Below are positions 34,953 to 43,933 of a stretch of 64,000 nt of DNA, piece after piece. This DNA is from Cylindrospermum sp. NIES-4074 (lineage in GTDB: Bacteria > Cyanobacteriota > Cyanobacteriia > Cyanobacteriales > Nostocaceae). The stretch spans positions 5,457,254 to 5,521,253 of the forward strand of contig AP018269.1 in the NCBI GenBank assembly GCA_003994795.1, given 5' to 3'. Made by a program: the position numbers and the translations under genes. The notes below the pieces were generated by a model. It did no database searches, was not told the DNA's origin, and saw nothing but the letters and a program-made list of their open reading frames with translations. Positions within the stretch are counted from its first letter, which is position 1. The number at the start of each line of letters is the position of its first letter.

Positions 34953-36497
34953 ATGCCAGAAATTGATGTCATCGTGATTGGTAGCGGTATTGGCGGACTC
35001 TGTGCTGCTGGATTACTTGCTCGTTATGGTCAGCGGGTAATAGTGTGTGAAAGCCACACAATTGCCGGAGGTGCTGCCCATAGCTTTAGACGACGGGGCT
35101 TTGAATTTGATTCTGGCCCTTCTTTCTATTGTGGTTTGAGCGACTCCCAGAGTTTGAATCCTGTAAAACAAGTTCTGGATGTTATCGGTGAATCTATCCA
35201 AGTTATACCTTATCATCCCTTAGGACATTACCACTTTCCTGAAGGGTCTTTTGCAGTTTATAGCCATATAGAAAAGTACCGTCAGGAGGTGGCTAAAATT
35301 ACGCCCCAAGGTGCTAAGGAACTCCAGCGCTTTGAACAGCGCTTGCTAGGGCTGTATGCCGCGATGCAAGATATTCCTACTTTAGCGCTGAGGGCTGATT
35401 GGCAGTTACTGCCGGTATTGCTGGGGCGTTACCTGCCGTCTTTGGCAAAAATGCTGCTTAACTTGCCCATTCTCCAAGCTTCTGTGGGTAGTGTGATGGA
35501 TGCAACTGTACAAGATCCTTGGGTGCGGCGATTGATTGACTTAGAATGCTTTCTTCTGTCTGGTTTAAAGGCAGAGGGCACAATTGCTCCAGAGGTGGCT
35601 TTTATGTTGGGAGAGCGATCGCGTGTTGGAGTAGAGTATCCTTTGGGGGGCAGTAAAGCGATTGTCAATGCTTTGGTACGGGGCTTAGAACGCTGGGGTG
35701 GTGAGTTGCGTTTAGGTTGCCATGTTGAGCAAGTTTTGGTGGAATCAGGGAAAGCTCTTGGTGTAAGGCTGCAAAAAGGTGAAATCTTGAAAGCACCTGT
35801 GGTAATTTCTAATGCCACAATTTGGGATACTTACAAGCACTTACTGCGTCCAGAAGACTTACCCGCAGCTTATCGCCAGACAGCTTTGGATACGCCAGCG
35901 GTTGAGAGTTTTATGCATTTGCACTTAGGCATCCGGGCTGAGGGTTTGGAAAATCTAACGGGACATCATGTGGTGGTTCACGATGCTCTTCAGGATATTG
36001 CCGCACCGGGGAATACTTGTATGATATCAATTCCTAGTGTTTGGGATGCTAGTTTAGCGCCCGCAGGACATCATGTGGTTCATACTTACACCCTCGAACC
36101 TTTTGCTGGATGGGAACGAAATGACGGGTATGAAAAGCAGAAACGGGAAAAAGCCCAATCTTTATATCGTGCCCTAGAACGAATTATCCCTGATGTTCGG
36201 GAGCGTGTGGAGTTGGAACTAATTGGTACACCTCTAACTCATGCCCATTACCTACGACGATATCAGGGAACCTATGGCCCGGCGATCGCAGCTGGTAAAG
36301 GGATGTTTCCCGGCCCACACACTCCCATCAAAGGTTTGTATCGTGTGGGAGATAGCACTTTACCAGGAATTGGCGTACCCGCTGCTGCTGCCTCTGGTAT
36401 TTTGTGCGCTAATACTTTGGTGAATGTGTCGCAGATGGTGGAATTGTTGGGAGAGAGAAAATCTACAAAAAACAACCCAAGTAGATTTTACATATAA
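34953..36497 (+). CDS. FAD-dependent oxidoreductase, CrtISO / phytoene desaturase family
   Basis: The 514-aa flavoprotein has the N-terminal VIVIGSGIGGLCAAGLLARYG dinucleotide-binding fold followed by GGAAHSFRRRGFEFDSGPSF. Its C-terminal FAD segment is GLYRVGDSTLPGIGVPAAAASG. This is the carotene desaturase/isomerase superfamily, and the closest resemblance is to CrtISO-like proteins. The exact substrate (prolycopene, another carotenoid or other) cannot be set from sequence alone. AGGAG lies before the ATG. It stands divergent from the lipid-transport genes. Confidence 0.85.
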   Translation: MPEIDVIVIGSGIGGLCAAGLLARYGQRVIVCESHTIAGGAAHSFRRRGFEFDSGPSFYCGLSDSQSLNPVKQVLDVIGESIQVIPYHPLGHYHFPEGSFAVYSHIEKYRQEVAKITPQGAKELQRFEQRLLGLYAAMQDIPTLALRADWQLLPVLLGRYLPSLAKMLLNLPILQASVGSVMDATVQDPWVRRLIDLECFLLSGLKAEGTIAPEVAFMLGERSRVGVEYPLGGSKAIVNALVRGLERWGGELRLGCHVEQVLVESGKALGVRLQKGEILKAPVVISNATIWDTYKHLLRPEDLPAAYRQTALDTPAVESFMHLHLGIRAEGLENLTGHHVVVHDALQDIAAPGNTCMISIPSVWDASLAPAGHHVVHTYTLEPFAGWERNDGYEKQKREKAQSLYRALERIIPDVRERVELELIGTPLTHAHYLRRYQGTYGPAIAAGKGMFPGPHTPIKGLYRVGDSTLPGIGVPAAAASGILCANTLVNVSQMVELLGERKSTKNNPSRFYI

Positions 36498-36778
36498 TAT
36501 CACAAAAAAAAGTCAAGTCCATTTATCAATTGCTGTAGTGAACTAACTTCGTTAAATTATTGAGAATATTTTCAATAATCTTGAGAATTAACAGTGCTTA
36601 TTGCAAAAATTATCGTGCGGCGCTAATTTGCCAGAATTTATATTTAAAAAAGTTATGTTTCTCAATGTTAAGTTTTACGTCCTCAAAGTTACCTCTAACG
36701 TCAGAGGAACCATTTATAAATCTTTCAATAAGGTGGAGGGGTAATTAGGTTTTTGCCCAACCAAATTTAAGAGCAATC

Positions 36779-37429
36779 ATGAAAACTAATTATCTAACTC
36801 AACTAGCCAAAAAGCTGGCTGTGATAACTGGAATTATTGCTGTGACTGCTTCCTTGAGCATTCCTGTAATGGCTCAAAATCGACCTGATACTCCAGATAC
36901 AACCCCAGCTACACCCGGAACTACACAACCTCCCGCCCGTAGACGCCCGACAACACCACCCGGCACAGGTAGAGGAAATCTTCTCCAAGTAGCAGAATCT
37001 AATCCTTCCTTGAGAACCTTAGTGAGAGCTGTAGAAGCTGCTGGACTGAGTGACACTCTTGCTAAAGGTAGATACACCATTTTTGCACCGACAGATCAGG
37101 CTTTTAACGATTCTTTACCCGCTGGTGGAGTAGATTTTCTCCTGAGACCAGAGAACAAGGATCTGTTAGGGCAAGTGATCAGATATCATGTGATACCTGG
37201 TAGGGTAAATTCTAAACAATTAAAATCTGGGACGCTAAAAACCCTTGGTGGTGGGGTTGCTGTGCGTGTGGAGGGAAATCGAGTGATTGTGAATGATGCT
37301 ACCGTGATTCAACCAGATATTCAAGCCACCAATGGAGTAATTCACACGGTCAATCGCTTGATATTACCACGCGAGTTGCGTGAAACTATTGAATCTCGGT
37401 TAGGTAGGCAAACTCCAACTCCGCGATAA
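36779..37429 (+). CDS. Secreted fasciclin-domain protein
   Basis: The 216-aa product has a signal peptide (LAVITGIIAVTASLSIPVMA, cleavage near 32), a Pro/Thr-rich linker (TPDTTPATPGTTQPPARRRP) and one FAS1 domain. The domain shows LVRAVEAAGLSDTLA, the H1 box YTIFAPTDQAF and the H2-like NGVIHTVNRLILP. FAS1 domains mediate adhesion at the cell surface. The gene is isolated, with its own promoter region of ~280 bp. The preceding spacer is AT-rich with no repeat. Confidence 0.92.
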   Translation: MKTNYLTQLAKKLAVITGIIAVTASLSIPVMAQNRPDTPDTTPATPGTTQPPARRRPTTPPGTGRGNLLQVAESNPSLRTLVRAVEAAGLSDTLAKGRYTIFAPTDQAFNDSLPAGGVDFLLRPENKDLLGQVIRYHVIPGRVNSKQLKSGTLKTLGGGVAVRVEGNRVIVNDATVIQPDIQATNGVIHTVNRLILPRELRETIESRLGRQTPTPR

Positions 37430-37885
37430 AGGGTGTGCGATGGCGTTCGGCACGGCAGGGACGGAGGCGTTGGCGTAACCGCCTACCGGAGGTAATCGCT
37501 ACTCAACTATTATCCCTTACTACCTGACAAGAATTTCACCACTCAAAATGTCTGCCTGTTTTACAATTGAGTGATGATGCCAAACGTCCACTGGAGGCGA
37601 TGGGCAGCGCCCTGGCGGAGGCGATCGCAAAATCAACATTTCGTCAATTTAAATTAATATTTTCTTAAAATTACATATCAAAATGTTGTCTTTTTTTAAG
37701 ATTTGCAACATTTTCCTATTGATATATTATCTAGATTATTGTATTTAACTAAAACCGGAAATTCTCAGCACTTAAGTATATTGAAATACAATCATACCCA
37801 TTATATAATCTATAATGGATTTAGGGATAATTATTTTCTGAGAAAATAAAAACAAGCAGTATTAAAAATAATTTGGAACAAACAG
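37430..37885. other. Spacer with GC palindromic repeats
   Basis: Two clusters of GC-rich mobile-type filler, at 37439-37500 (GGCGTTCGGCACGG, GCCTACCGGAGG) and 37585-37630, stand out from a very AT-rich remainder (37640-37885). The AT-rich part should hold the promoter of the next gene. Confidence 0.5.
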
Positions 37886-38227
37886 ATGAACAATAAAATT
37901 ACTGTTGCCTTAGCCATTATAGCCGCCTTAGCCAGCTTAGAAAGTTCCGTGTCTGCACAATTGCCAAAACCAACTCCGGAAAATGTGACCTTAAGTGGTG
38001 ATTCACTAGTGGGAATTGATAATAGAAGCGCCCAGCAAGACTTCGGCAAATTTTTTGATCAACAAAACTCAGGCAGATCCTCTAGCAATAATACAGGCAA
38101 TACTTCAGAACAACAACCCTACAACGAATCCATATCACTGCCGGATACACCTATTTTCTTGCAACCGGCTCAGTCTGGTAACGGCAATGATGGGCTACAA
38201 GTGCAGTTAGATTTGGGGGACGAGTAA
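37886..38227 (+). CDS. Hypothetical small secreted protein
   Basis: The 113-aa product has a clear signal peptide (ITVALAIIAALASLESSVSA, cleavage after about 24). A polar Asn/Ser/Gln-rich mature part lacks Cys, and the end is acidic (QLDLGDE). No family is recognised. It is followed 23 bases later by a strong terminator and preceded by an AT-rich promoter region, so it is a single-gene transcript. Confidence 0.7.
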   Translation: MNNKITVALAIIAALASLESSVSAQLPKPTPENVTLSGDSLVGIDNRSAQQDFGKFFDQQNSGRSSSNNTGNTSEQQPYNESISLPDTPIFLQPAQSGNGNDGLQVQLDLGDE

Positions 38228-38249
38228 AAAGCCAAAATATAATCTTGAA

Positions 38250-38286
38250 CCCCTTTTCCTGGCTGGGACAAGGGGCATTTTTTTAT
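38250..38286 (+). terminator. Rho-independent terminator
   Basis: CCCCTT (38250-38255) pairs with AAGGGG (38270-38275), partly extended within the loop, and is followed by ATTTTTTTATT. It ends the small secreted protein gene. Confidence 0.8.
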
Positions 38287-38314
38287 TCGGTATGTCAAGA
38301 AAATCTCAATTCAT

Positions 38315-38602
38315 TTAGGCTGGTTGCAAAAATCCTAATTTATTATTTTGAACCACAGATAAACACAGATAAACACAGATAATATTAATTTGAAAAATAA
38401 TGGCGACAAATAAAGTCCCGAAAAGCATATGGGGATAAGGTTCATTTTCAGCTAACCAAGGCATCCCAGAAAATTTAGCAGCATTAACACCTCTATCTCC
38501 CTCCTCAACAATTGGTTTCCATGTGAAACGCTTGTAAGCATCCTGCCAGGGATCTATTTGCTCAAGAACTTTTTGTACTTCTATCTGTCCTCTTAAAATC
38601 AA
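38315..38602 (-). pseudogene. Truncated DUF1963/YwqG-like fragment
   Basis: The first ~59 codons read as real protein (IEVQKVLEQIDPWQDAYKRF, then AAKFSGMPWLAENEPYP). The latter resembles the conserved start of DUF1963 (YwqG-like) domains. After that the frame runs into simple repeats (ACAGATAAACACAGATAA near 38356) and loses sense. It is probably the 5' remnant of a deleted gene. The identification is tentative. Confidence 0.45.
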
Positions 38603-38846
38603 AAAGTCGGGTTAGGGTAGCGAAAAACCTTGTTTAACTCTATGATTCTCTTTATATCTGGTCAAATTGTAGATTTATCTGCAAGATAGCGATTACCAGG
38701 GCGTAGGCTGCACAACTTCGCTTTTTCGCAATAAATTGAACCATAACATCTGAGACACCTACTCTGCAAAGCCTACAAGCTTTATAGGTTATTCTGCAAA
38801 CGTTATGCAGTAAAATTAGTCCTTTAGATAGAGAAGGGCTAGACAG

Positions 38847-40190
38847 ATGACAAGAGTCATTATTGTGCGCCACGGTCAAAGTACCTATAACACCGAGAAG
38901 CGCATCCAAGGGCGCACCGATGTTTCAAGATTAACGGAAAAAGGTAGTAATGATGCTAGTAGAGTAGGTAAGGCCCTCAGCAATATTTTATTTAATGCTA
39001 TTTACTGTAGTCCCTTACAGCGAGCAAAAAAGACAGCAGAGATTATTCACAGTCAATTGGCTGAACAGTCTATAGTTCCCCAAACTTCTGAAAATCTGCT
39101 GGAAATTGACTTGCCTTTGTGGGCAGAAATGCTCTCAGCTGATGTTAAAGTAAAGTTTGCTGACGACTACCGCCTTTGGCAAGAACACCCCGACCAATTA
39201 CAGATGTTGGTTAACGACGCCGGGGGCACAAGAGAACATTTTCCTGTTTTGGCTGTGTATGCCCAAGCGCGGCAGTTTTGGCAAGAGACTTTACCCCGTC
39301 ATTCTGGGGAAACTATTCTTATAGTTGGACATAACGGTATTAATCGCGCCCTCATTAGCACAGCTTTGGGTATTTCCCCAAGTCGCTATCATTCCATACA
39401 GCAATCTAACTGCGGTATCACCGTCCTCAATTTTGCTGGAGGACTGGGAGAACCAGTGCAGTTAGAATCGATGAATCAGACGCAACACATGGGGGAAACT
39501 TTACCCACCTTGCGTCCAGGTCATCAAGGAATTAGATTGTTGTTGGTGCGTCATGGTGAAACTGAGTGGAATCGCCAAGGCAAGTTTCAAGGACAAATCG
39601 ACGTACCCCTCAACGATAATGGGAGACAACAGGCTGCTAAAGCTGGGGAATTTCTCCAAAATGTAGCTATTGATTTTGCAGTGAGTAGCTCTATGCTACG
39701 TCCCAAAGAAACAGCCGAGATTATCCTCAAGCAGCATCCTAGTGTAAAGTTAGAATTGCAAGATGGTTTAAGAGAAATTAGCCACGGACTCTGGGAAGGA
39801 AAATTTGAATCAGAAATAGAGCAAGGGTTTCCGGGGGAATTGGAACGATGGCGGACAAAACCAGCAGTAGTGCAAATGCCTGAAGGGGAAAATCTGCAAC
39901 AGGTATGGGAACGCAGTGTGGCTGCTTGGGAGTCAATAGTGCAAGCAGCATTGGCAAATCAATCCCAAACGGGATTAGTAGTAGCACATGATGCCACCAA
40001 TAAAACATTGCTTTGTTACCTTCTCGGCTTATCACCAGAAAATTTCTGGAATTTTCGCCAGGGTAACGGCGCAGTTAGTGTGATCGATTACCCCTTGGGG
40101 TTAAACGGTTTACCAGTACTGCAAGCGATGAACATCACCACTCATTTGAGTGGGGGTGTATTAGATAAAACGGCAGCTGGGGCATTGTAG
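38847..40190 (+). CDS. Two-domain histidine phosphatase (phosphoglycerate mutase family)
   Basis: The 447-aa product contains two histidine-phosphatase domains. The first begins VIIVRHGQSTYNTEKRIQG (about 4-22) and the second LLLVRHGETEWNRQGKFQG (about 231-249). Each has a later catalytic His (LIVGHNGIN, LVVAHDATN). The tandem form is typical of cyanobacteria, where such proteins are labelled phosphoglycerate mutase; some family members are sugar or amino-acid phosphate phosphatases instead. Both RHG motifs are intact. The start is ATG after GACAG. Confidence 0.9.
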   Translation: MTRVIIVRHGQSTYNTEKRIQGRTDVSRLTEKGSNDASRVGKALSNILFNAIYCSPLQRAKKTAEIIHSQLAEQSIVPQTSENLLEIDLPLWAEMLSADVKVKFADDYRLWQEHPDQLQMLVNDAGGTREHFPVLAVYAQARQFWQETLPRHSGETILIVGHNGINRALISTALGISPSRYHSIQQSNCGITVLNFAGGLGEPVQLESMNQTQHMGETLPTLRPGHQGIRLLLVRHGETEWNRQGKFQGQIDVPLNDNGRQQAAKAGEFLQNVAIDFAVSSSMLRPKETAEIILKQHPSVKLELQDGLREISHGLWEGKFESEIEQGFPGELERWRTKPAVVQMPEGENLQQVWERSVAAWESIVQAALANQSQTGLVVAHDATNKTLLCYLLGLSPENFWNFRQGNGAVSVIDYPLGLNGLPVLQAMNITTHLSGGVLDKTAAGAL

Positions 40191-40271
40191 AGAGTCAGTG
40201 TTCATTTGTCATAAAATAAATAACCACAGAAAAACTGTTGAAGCGCTGATAGGTAATAGCTGATAGCTCAC

Positions 40272-41534
40272 ATGACAACTGAACTGCTACAACAAGTACG
40301 GGTGATAAACCCGGTTTCGGGAACTGATCAATTAGCGGATGTGCTGATTGCTGATGATGATATACAAGCCATTGCACCGTGTATTTCTGAAATCAGCCCT
40401 GATACTCAAATTCGAGATTGTCGGGGATTAGTTCTCGGCCCTGGGTTGGTAGATTTGTATAGCCACTCCGGTGAACCGGGTTTTGAAGAACGAGAAACTT
40501 TGTTATCTTTCTTGCAAGCTGCTGCTGCTGGCGGTTTTACCAGAGTTAGTATTTTACCGGATACATCTCCACCCATTGATAACCCTAGTCTTGTAGCACA
40601 GTTGCAGAGGATGAGGGGAGAGTCTGAGAAAACTTTCCCCCATCTTCACATCTGGGGGGCGATTACTTTAGATGTGGCTGGGAAACAATTGACGGAATTA
40701 GCAGATTTAGCAGCTGCGGGAGTCGTTGGTTTTACCGATGGTCTACCTTGGGAAAATTTGGGACTGGTGAGACGGGTGTTGGAATATCTCCAACCTTTTG
40801 GAAAACCGATCGCCTTTTGGCCAAGCGATCGCCAATTAACTGCTAATGGTGTAATGAGAGAAGGTGCCCAAGCCTTGCGTCTCGGTTTACCCCCTATCCC
40901 CGCTAGCGCTGAAACCACTGCTATTGCTGCTTTATTGGAATTGGTTGCCGCTACAGGTACACCTGTACACATTATGCGTGTGTCTACAGCCCGCAGTGTG
41001 GAACTAATCGCCACGGCAAAATTTCAAGGTTTGCCAATTACCGCTAGTACAACTTGGATGCATTTGTTACTGGATACCAAAGCTGTTAAAAGTTATCACA
41101 CTTCCTTGCATTTAGACCCGCCTTTAGGCAATGCCAGCGATGTAGAAGCTTTGCGGAGGGGAGTACGGGGAGGGGTGATTGATGCGATCGCCATTGACCA
41201 CAGACCCTACGCTTACGAAGAAAAAGTTCAGGCATTTGCCGAAGCACCTCCGGGGGCAATTGGTTTAGAGTTAGCGTTACCCCTACTGTGGCAGCATCTT
41301 GTAGAAACAGGGGAATTTACAGCTTTGGAGTTATGGAGTGCTTTGAGTGTGCGGGCTGCGGGGTGTTTAGGGCAGAAAATAAAGGCGATCGCTTCTGGTG
41401 AAAAAGCTGAATTAACTTTATTTAACCCCCAACAACATTGGCAAGTCAACAGGCAAAATCTTTATTCCCTGGCTAGTAATACACCTTGGCTAGGACAGCA
41501 GCTTGCAGGTAAGGTTGTGCAAACTTGGCGTTAG
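40272..41534 (+). CDS. Dihydroorotase-like protein with degenerate metal site
   Basis: The 420-aa amidohydrolase-fold protein aligns with PyrC. The usual D-x-H-x-H-x-R-E-P-G becomes DLYSHSGEPG, losing the first metal His and the substrate Arg. Later parts (GGFTRVSILPDTSPP, HIMRVSTARSVELI, AIAIDHRPYAYEEK) keep the outline of the family. A canonical-type second copy lies at 53443-54762. This protein is therefore probably a non-catalytic homologue, such as the inactive PyrC-like subunit known to pair with aspartate transcarbamoylase in some bacteria. That role is inferred. Confidence 0.82.
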   Translation: MTTELLQQVRVINPVSGTDQLADVLIADDDIQAIAPCISEISPDTQIRDCRGLVLGPGLVDLYSHSGEPGFEERETLLSFLQAAAAGGFTRVSILPDTSPPIDNPSLVAQLQRMRGESEKTFPHLHIWGAITLDVAGKQLTELADLAAAGVVGFTDGLPWENLGLVRRVLEYLQPFGKPIAFWPSDRQLTANGVMREGAQALRLGLPPIPASAETTAIAALLELVAATGTPVHIMRVSTARSVELIATAKFQGLPITASTTWMHLLLDTKAVKSYHTSLHLDPPLGNASDVEALRRGVRGGVIDAIAIDHRPYAYEEKVQAFAEAPPGAIGLELALPLLWQHLVETGEFTALELWSALSVRAAGCLGQKIKAIASGEKAELTLFNPQQHWQVNRQNLYSLASNTPWLGQQLAGKVVQTWR

Positions 41535-41567
41535 TCATAAAACAGAAGGCATGACGAGTGAGTATAC

Positions 41568-43148
41568 GTGTCTAAAGTGTTGGAGAAAACAACAAGAGTG
41601 AGTCGAAAAATGTCCAAGTTTGAAACTGCTACGTCTGTTGATCTACCCTTGACCTATGTGGGCAAAATGACCCAGCAGCAGCTAGAGAAACATCTGTGGG
41701 ATGCGGCGGACATTTTGCGGGGGAAGATTGACTCAGCAGACTTTAAACACTACATTTTTGGGTTGCTGTTCTTCAAGCGGTTGTGTGATGTCTGGGAAGA
41801 AGAATATGAGGAACGGCTGAAACTTTATCAAGATGCAGAATTAGCAGCTGATCCAGAGGAACACCGCTTTCACATACCACCTGGGGCGTTTTGGAATGAC
41901 ATCAGGAAGCATTCCACAAATATTGGAGAATATCTTAACGGGGCTTTTCGGGCAATTGAAGACGCAAATACTCGGCTGCGGGGAGTCTTTCAGGATGTGG
42001 ATTTTAACAACAAAGAACGCTTTCCCGATGCCACATTAGAGTTATTATTACAGCACTTTAGTAAACATCGGCTGCGAAATTGTGATGTTGAGGCGGATAT
42101 TCTCGGAGATGCTTACGAATATCTGATTTCTAAATTTGCTGATGATGCGGGGAAGAAGGGAGGGGAATTTTACACTCCCAAGATGGTAACTCGCTTAATT
42201 GTCACCTGCTTGCAACCCGATGAGGGGATGATTGTTTATGACCCTACCTGTGGTTCTGGCGGTATGTTATTGGAGATGGTGAATTATCTCAAACGTCAAC
42301 AGAAAAATCCCAAGTCGTTGCATTTGTATGGTCAGGAAATGAACCTCAACACTTGGGCGATTTGTGAGATGAATTTGTTTCTCCATGACATTGATGATGC
42401 TTTTATTTTGCGGGGTGATACCTTGCGAGAACCGAAGCATTTAGTCGCTGAGGGAAGTAAACAATTAAAAACATTTGACCGAGTGCTGGCAAATCCGCCG
42501 TTTTCTCTGAAGAATTGGGGAGATGAAGCTTGGAAAAACGGCGATAAGTTTAGCCGAGATACTTACGGTTGTCCGCCAAAATCCTATGGAGATTTGGCGT
42601 TTGTGCAGCACATGATTGCTAGTTTAAATGAAACGGGTAAGTTGGGGGTAGTTTTACCCCACGGGATTCTGTTTCGCGGTGGTGCGGAGGCGAAAATCCG
42701 CGAGGGAATTTTGCAAGATGATTTGATTGAGGCGGTGATTGGTTTAGCACCGAATTTATTTTATGGTACAGGGATTCCGGCTTGTGTGTTGATTATTAAT
42801 AAGCGGAAGGAAGCGAAGCGACGGGGTAAGGTGTTGTTTGTGAATGGTGCTGAGGAGATGGTGGAGGGTAAAAACCAAAATACTCTCTCTGAGGCGAATG
42901 TGCAACGGTTGGCTAAGGCGTTTTTGGCGTTTGCGGATGAAGAACGTTTTGCGCGGGTGGTGGATTTAGCTGAGATTGAAAAGAATGATTTTAATTTAAA
43001 TATTGCTCGATATGTGCAAACGGCTGAGGATGAAGAACAGATTGATGTGGCGGCGGAAGTTATGGTTTTAAAAGAATTATTAGAAAAACGGGATCAGGCT
43101 GAGGTGAAGATGTTAGGATTTTTGAAAGAGTTGGGATATGATTCATGA
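41568..43148 (+). CDS. hsdM: Type I restriction-modification methyltransferase subunit HsdM
   Basis: The 526-aa N6-adenine methyltransferase has the N-terminal HsdM helical domain (about 40-170), SAM motif I DPTCGSGG (225-232) and catalytic motif IV NPPF (309-312). It modifies DNA in complex with HsdS and is part of the nuclease complex with HsdR. The start is GTG at 41568; an in-frame ATG at 41610 is an alternative. Its last ~28 codons are closely matched by a remnant at 43850-43933, beyond a MITE and an xisI-like gene. Confidence 0.96.
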   Translation: MSKVLEKTTRVSRKMSKFETATSVDLPLTYVGKMTQQQLEKHLWDAADILRGKIDSADFKHYIFGLLFFKRLCDVWEEEYEERLKLYQDAELAADPEEHRFHIPPGAFWNDIRKHSTNIGEYLNGAFRAIEDANTRLRGVFQDVDFNNKERFPDATLELLLQHFSKHRLRNCDVEADILGDAYEYLISKFADDAGKKGGEFYTPKMVTRLIVTCLQPDEGMIVYDPTCGSGGMLLEMVNYLKRQQKNPKSLHLYGQEMNLNTWAICEMNLFLHDIDDAFILRGDTLREPKHLVAEGSKQLKTFDRVLANPPFSLKNWGDEAWKNGDKFSRDTYGCPPKSYGDLAFVQHMIASLNETGKLGVVLPHGILFRGGAEAKIREGILQDDLIEAVIGLAPNLFYGTGIPACVLIINKRKEAKRRGKVLFVNGAEEMVEGKNQNTLSEANVQRLAKAFLAFADEERFARVVDLAEIEKNDFNLNIARYVQTAEDEEQIDVAAEVMVLKELLEKRDQAEVKMLGFLKELGYDS

Positions 43149-43202
43149 TTGATCATGAGCGTTTCTTTACGGCAGTTTTTATCTATTTGAACCACATCTA
43201 TC

Positions 43203-43432
43203 GTAGGGGCACAGCAGTGCTCATGAGTGTCAACTTAAGGTGAAGCCCTTGTAATGACGTGATATCAAACTTATTCAATTACCAACCAATCCCAAAGAAC
43301 CCCACCCCGGCTTTGCTGACGCAAAACCTCCCCTCCCCTCTTGAGGGGAGGGGATTGAGGGGTGGGGTCAAACGTTTGTGGGACAACAGGTTGAGCTTAA
43401 GTTGACACCAATGAGCAGTGCTGTGCCCCTAC
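43203..43432. mobile_element. MITE-like element, TCATTGGTGTCAACTTAA family, copy 2
   Basis: Arms of 37 bp (43203-43239 and 43396-43432, 34 of 37 matching) bound 230 bp. The inside holds a GC hairpin (CCCCTCCCCTC ... GAGGGGAGGGG, near 43330-43355). It shares its inner arm core (TTGGTGTCAACTTAA) with 25384-25510. It sits between hsdM and the xisI-like gene and separates hsdM from hsdS. Confidence 0.85.
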
Positions 43433-43475
43433 CGTGTGTGTAGTCTATTTACCTGAAAGAGGAGGCAATATTGCA

Positions 43476-43811
43476 ATGGAAAAGTTAGAGCTTTATCGCC
43501 ATCATATTGAATCTTTACTTAAGGAGTATAGCAATTATAAGCCCCATTTTGGAGATGTAGAAGTACAGTTAATTTTTGACCGAGAACATGACCACTATCA
43601 ATTAATGAATGTGGGTTGGGATGGAAATGAACGTATCCGGGGAGCAGTTTTACATTTAGATATTAAAAATGGAAAAATCTGGATTCAGCATGATGGAACG
43701 GAACGAGGAATTGCTGGTGATTTGTTAGAGTTGGGGGTTCCTAAGAAGGATATTGTATTGGCGTTTCAAGCACCAGCGAGAAGAAAATATACAGATTTTG
43801 CTGTTAGTTAA
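43476..43811 (+). CDS. XisI-like protein (fdxN element excision factor family)
   Basis: The 111-aa product starts at the ATG at 43476, preceded by AGAGGAGG; the longer frame from GTG 43434 lacks support. It shows the family pattern YRHHIESLLKEYSNYKP, VEVQLIFDREHDHYQLMNVGW, LHLDIKNGKIWIQHDGTE and LGVPKKDIVLAFQ. XisI was named for control of fdxN-element excision in Anabaena, but most copies are scattered and of unknown role. The usual partner XisH is absent here. It interrupts the hsdM-hsdS operon. Confidence 0.88.
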   Translation: MEKLELYRHHIESLLKEYSNYKPHFGDVEVQLIFDREHDHYQLMNVGWDGNERIRGAVLHLDIKNGKIWIQHDGTERGIAGDLLELGVPKKDIVLAFQAPARRKYTDFAVS

Positions 43812-43849
43812 TTTCAAGGTTTAGTTAAGGAGTTTGCAGGGGGTTGAGG

Positions 43850-43933
43850 GTGGTTAAGAAGTTATTAGAAAAGCGGGATATGGCTGAGGTGAAGATGTTG
43901 GTTTTTTTGGAGGGACTTGGTTATGCTTCCTAA
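43850..43933 (+). pseudogene. Duplicate remnant of the hsdM 3' end
   Basis: Twenty-seven codons plus stop (KKLLEKRDMAEVKMLVFLEG, ending GLGYAS) match the last residues of HsdM (KELLEKRDQAEVKMLGFLKE, ending LGYDS). The remnant overlaps the hsdS ATG by 11 bases, as expected for the ancestral hsdM-hsdS junction. It shows that an hsdM once directly preceded this hsdS. Confidence 0.85.

Noticed and set aside
43149-43475. Search for an XisH gene beside the xisI-like gene
   Set aside because: The spacer holds only the MITE; no XisH-like coding sequence is visible on either strand.
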